Positions 61,405-64,000 of a DNA stretch of 64,000 nucleotides are shown in pieces. The first letter of the stretch is position 1. The number at the start of each line of letters is the position of its first letter. The notes under the pieces were generated by a model, which saw only the letters and a list, made by a program, of their open reading frames with translations, did not search any database and was not told the origin of the DNA. Source of the DNA: Polynucleobacter sp. MWH-Svant-W18 (GTDB lineage: Bacteria; Pseudomonadota; Gammaproteobacteria; Burkholderiales; Burkholderiaceae); the NCBI RefSeq assembly GCF_018687495.1, contig NZ_CP061293.1, positions 868,001-932,000 of the forward strand, read 5' to 3'. The position numbers and the translations under genes were made by a program.

Positions 61405-61905
61405 TTATTTATTCAACTTGTGGTGGATTGCGTGCAACTCATCTTTGATCTGCAAGTCATCTAATTTATCTATCGGCAGATCAAGTAAGAGCTCGATACG
61501 GTTACGTAAACCCATTTCTACTTTTCTGAATGCTGCCCACATCGCCTCATCACCCTCGGTGACAGCAGCGGGATCCATAAAACCCCAGTGAGCAGTAGCA
61601 GGATGACCCGGCCAGTAAGGACATTCCTCGCCGGCAGCAGAATCACATACAGTAATGATGAAATCCATCACTGGAGCGCCTGCGAGACCAAATTCATCCC
61701 AGCTTTTGCTACGCAACATTTCGAGTGGATACCCCATCTCTTTGGCTAGCTCTCTAGCAATGGGATGAACCTCACCGCGAGGTGTAGAGCCAGCTGAATA
61801 GCCAATAAATCGGCCGTGACTTAGCGTAGTTGCTAGCGCCTCACCAAGAATCGATCTGGCAGAATTGCCTGTGCAAAGAAACAGAATATTGTATGGACGA
61901 GTCAT
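61405..61905 (-). CDS. arsC: arsenate reductase, thioredoxin-type
   Basis: This 166-residue ArsC has the phosphatase loop LCTGNSARSILGEA and the redox cysteine region VCDSAAGEECPYWPG. It reduces arsenate to arsenite with thioredoxin. No arsR or arsenite pump gene is adjacent. It is a paralogue of the protein at 39609 but keeps the cysteines lost there. Confidence 0.88.
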   Translation of the reverse strand: MTRPYNILFLCTGNSARSILGEALATTLSHGRFIGYSAGSTPRGEVHPIARELAKEMGYPLEMLRSKSWDEFGLAGAPVMDFIITVCDSAAGEECPYWPGHPATAHWGFMDPAAVTEGDEAMWAAFRKVEMGLRNRIELLLDLPIDKLDDLQIKDELHAIHHKLNK

Positions 61906-61930
61906 ATGAATTGGGTATTAAATATTTATA

Positions 61931-62107
61931 TTAAATGATCTCGTCAAGTCGTAAAGAATATTTTTTATCGACTACAAAGGGATTGAGATTGCGATCAATC
62001 CCAGGCTTTAGATTGTCTTTGGCGCGATCCTGGGATTCCGTAGTGGGCTTTGCTCCTACTTCATTGCGAAATACATTAGCTAGGTATTGGCTTAGATTGA
62101 CGTCCAT
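61931..62107 (-). CDS. short hypothetical protein
   Basis: This 58-residue protein (DVNLSQYLANVFRNEVGA start) has no recognised domain. It lies 25 bases upstream of arsC on the same strand. AGGGAG lies close to the ATG, at a short spacing. Composition is coding-like, but it may be spurious. Confidence 0.4.
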   Translation of the reverse strand: MDVNLSQYLANVFRNEVGAKPTTESQDRAKDNLKPGIDRNLNPFVVDKKYSLRLDEII

Positions 62108-62235
62108 AGCTCCCTTGGATGCTGAAATGGTTGAATATTCCACCATCCTAGGGAGGATTTATTTCAATTTTATTAAGGGGTAAAGGAGTGCCGTAAGACC
62201 GAGGATCCCGCGGTCTGAATGCCAATTTCGCCCAT

Positions 62236-62266
62236 CTTACCTAAGCAGCAATGCTGCATAGGTAAG
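62236..62266. other. long hairpin
   Basis: CTTACCT and AGGTAAG enclose an inner GCAGC/GCTGC pair, giving an extended stem-loop six bases from the 30-codon gene at 62272. It could end that gene's transcript, although no T-run follows. Confidence 0.4.
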
Positions 62267-62271
62267 AATCA

Positions 62272-62364
62272 TTAACTGCCTAGGCGGTGTGAGAGATATC
62301 GTTTAGCGTAGGCCTTGCGAGCCTCGTACCATGCGTCCCAAATCGATAAGAGTACTTTTTTCAT
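62272..62364 (-). CDS. 30-residue small basic protein
   Basis: The short frame encodes KKVLLSIWDAWYEARKAYAK and ends RYLSHRLGS. A GGGGGG ribosome site lies six bases before the ATG. The sequence looks like an amphipathic helix, rich in Arg, Lys, Tyr and Trp, similar in style to small membrane-associated proteins of proteobacteria. The frame fills otherwise empty sequence. No function can be given. Confidence 0.5.
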   Translation of the reverse strand: MKKVLLSIWDAWYEARKAYAKRYLSHRLGS

Positions 62365-62543
62365 GACAAACCCCCCATAACAACAGATTGATCTGGACGT
62401 CCTCATCATGTAAAGACGCCGCCATAACTTCATGTGGAGTGTTATCTATTGCCATGACATAGGAAAGACGGTTTTATGACCAATTGATGTAGCTCGGATA
62501 CACTGGATCTATTAGCTATCCCATAGTGACTAAAGGAAAACCC

Positions 62544-63020
62544 ATGTGTGACTGGACTGTTTGCAGCACGATTGTCTTACGACTCGCTCTAGCCCTATTG
62601 GTTGGCATCATCCTGGGTTTAAATCGCTGGATGCACCATAAGGCTGCTGGTATACGGACCCACTCTTTGGTGGCAATTGGCTCAGCATGCGCAGTGATGC
62701 TGATCAGTGACTTCGTTCAAGATGACGCTCAGGCTGTTAGCCGCGTTCTTCAGGGTCTTATTACTGGTCTTGGCTTTTTAGGCGCTGGCGTCATTATTCG
62801 TGAGCAGCATGCCCAAAAGGTCCATGGTCTGACTACCGCAGCTAGCCTGTGGGCAACTGCCCTGATTGGGGCGGCTTTTGGTGCCGGGCAATTTGCCTTG
62901 GGCTTATTAACGCTAGGTGCGATATTGCTCACCTTAGTCCTTGGAGGCCCCCTAGAGAGGCTGATTGCAAGGCTGAATGGGGTCAAAAGAAGCTCAGAAA
63001 TTTCAGGGGATCCGGACTAA
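62544..63020 (+). CDS. MgtC/SapB family membrane protein
   Basis: This 158-residue protein has about four to five helices, with the family segments LALALLVGIILGLNRWMHHKAAG and GLGFLGAGVII and a HGLTTAASLWATALIGAAFG helix. MgtC proteins affect Mg2+ limitation, acid survival and ATP synthase. The ATG is preceded by AAAGGA. A GTG six codons upstream is less likely. Confidence 0.87.
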   Translation: MCDWTVCSTIVLRLALALLVGIILGLNRWMHHKAAGIRTHSLVAIGSACAVMLISDFVQDDAQAVSRVLQGLITGLGFLGAGVIIREQHAQKVHGLTTAASLWATALIGAAFGAGQFALGLLTLGAILLTLVLGGPLERLIARLNGVKRSSEISGDPD

Positions 63021-63104
63021 TCCCCCCCCTGAAATACCCAAAAAATGGGTTTTGTAATATTAATTTGATAGGATGAGTCATCCAAACAGTGAAAAACTAA
63101 GCTT

Positions 63105-63305
63105 ATGAGCGATTATCGATACGAAGATGCAGTAAAACAACTGCAAGAAACAGGCGCCATTGGTCTCGTTGATCTTAAAAGCCTGCCCCATGAAGATCTC
63201 GTTGAGTTATTTGAAGAGATCAAGGTTTGGTGCTTATATGCCAGCGGTAAGGCTGAAAAGCTTCCAAAAGAGTCCAAAAAGAAGAAAAAGAAGAAAAAAG
63301 ACTAG
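63105..63305 (+). CDS. small protein with poly-lysine tail
   Basis: This 66-residue protein has an acidic helical part (YRYEDAVKQLQETG, then PHEDLVELFEEIKVW) and ends in a run of lysines and Asp. No family is recognised. Its tail could bind nucleic acid or polyphosphate. It converges on the PhoR-like gene. Confidence 0.55.
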   Translation: MSDYRYEDAVKQLQETGAIGLVDLKSLPHEDLVELFEEIKVWCLYASGKAEKLPKESKKKKKKKKD

Positions 63306-63331
63306 TTTTTCGACTATCCGCCCTATTTGGC

Positions 63332-64000
63332 TTATTCAGATAGGCGCTCTTTCGGAAAACGCAGCATAAAAGTGCTCCCCCTGCCTGGAGTACTCTCAAT
63401 AATGAGTTGGGCTTGATGACGGCTTGCAATGTGCTTCACGATTGCCAGTCCTAGGCCTGTACCACCAGTATCGCGAGAGCGGCTCCTATCTACCCGATAA
63501 AAACGCTCAGTCAATCTTGAAATATGTTCAGAAGCAATGCCAGGGCCGGTATCGCTTACAGAGAATTCGCCTTGGTCTTGCGCAATCATTTTCCATTTCA
63601 CGTGAATAGAGCCTGAATCTGGGGTATAGCGAATCGCATTGGATACGAGATTACTAAATGCAGAAAGAATTTCGCGTTCATCACCCAGGATATTGACAGC
63701 GGCTGCATTCTCAAAACTAAAAACATGCTTGCCTTGTGAGAGTGCTTCGGCATCATTTCGAAGATAAGCCATGACCGTTTCAAGATTGACTCGGGTGCTG
63801 ACAGCAGGCAGTGCATTTGCCTCGAGGTTGGCTAGAGTTAGTAAATCCTCAACCAAACCCTTCATGCGCTGTGCTTGAGACATCATCATTTCAAAGTATT
63901 GATCTCGTTGTTCCCTCTCAAGATCTAAAGACTGGACCGTCTCTAGAAAGCCCATCAATACTGTAATTGGGGTTCTCATTTCGTGGGAGACATTGGCCAC
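63332..64000 (-). CDS. phoR: sensor histidine kinase, PhoR-like (cut by window end)
   Basis: Only the C-terminal 222 residues are in view. The H-box NVSHEMRTPITVLMGFLETV matches PhoR-type dimerisation domains, followed by the N-box (SNLVSNAIRYTP), DTGPGIA and TGLGLAIVKHIA. PhoR controls PhoB in response to phosphate. PhoB itself lies beyond the window. The assignment to PhoR rests on the H-box pattern and the phosphate-linked neighbours. Confidence 0.75.
   Translation of the reverse strand: MANVSHEMRTPITVLMGFLETVQSLDLEREQRDQYFEMMMSQAQRMKGLVEDLLTLANLEANALPAVSTRVNLETVMAYLRNDAEALSQGKHVFSFENAAAVNILGDEREILSAFSNLVSNAIRYTPDSGSIHVKWKMIAQDQGEFSVSDTGPGIASEHISRLTERFYRVDRSRSRDTGGTGLGLAIVKHIASRHQAQLIIESTPGRGSTFMLRFPKERLSE

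Overview
The window looks like chromosome from a betaproteobacterium of the Burkholderiaceae, most like Polynucleobacter. This is inferred from the pyrG-kdsA-eno-ftsB order, moderate GC, very tight gene packing and the protein sequences; no database was searched. Almost everything is core chromosome. There is no CRISPR array, insertion sequence or prophage. One 4.2-kb segment looks like a relic integrated into a tRNA gene.

Layout. 1-10.5 kb: a spermidine-synthase-like enzyme, acnB, a small immunity-like membrane protein, the pyrG-kdsA-eno-ftsB operon, then hslO and gltX. 10.6-10.9 kb: tRNA-Ala, tRNA-Glu and tRNA-Asp. 11-33 kb: housekeeping genes, including an M48 lipoprotein protease, hyi-glxR, an HNH nuclease, a DUF3108 protein with an apparent CTG start, two tandem ion-channel paralogues (one without its selectivity filter), an ankyrin protein and TatD, tmk-holB-mltG, ygfZ, selO-msrB, yciB-bolA, aroC and wrbA. 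33-36.5 kb: an MFS transporter, a histone-like protein next to a PPK2 polyphosphate kinase, and a fluoroacetate-dehalogenase-like hydrolase. 36.5-42.6 kb: a 1001-residue protein joining a periplasmic binding domain to an MscS channel, an ArsC-like protein behind a Pho box, and an RsbU/RsbV/RsbW-type partner-switching set. 42.6-44 kb: small exported proteins. 44.1-48.3 kb: three exported proteins between a 47-bp duplicated tRNA-Arg 3' end and the intact tRNA-Arg gene. 48.4-51.5 kb: tRNA-Pro, a split chromate transporter, a CYTH-like protein and a second PPK2. 51.5-55.6 kb: a lipid gene group around a four-unit Pho box array. 55.7-64 kb: exopolyphosphatase, a GDCCVxC protein, alkaline phosphatase, DUF2252, a cis-CaaD-like tautomerase with Ala in place of Pro1, ArsC, MgtC and a PhoR-like kinase cut by the window end.

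The main theme of the second half is phosphate. Two PPK2 enzymes, Ppx, an alkaline phosphatase, a PhoR-like kinase and three Pho-box-like sites occur within about 30 kb. The genes at 51.5-55.6 kb (PlsC/OlsA-like acyltransferase, PlcP/LpxH-like metallophosphatase, GT4 glycosyltransferase, DgkA, OlsB-like acyltransferase) fit membrane-lipid remodelling under phosphate limitation, where phospholipids are replaced by glycolipids and ornithine lipids. This is inferred from families and motifs. The least familiar object is the binding-protein/MscS fusion, which looks like a ligand-gated channel and lies downstream of one of the Pho boxes.
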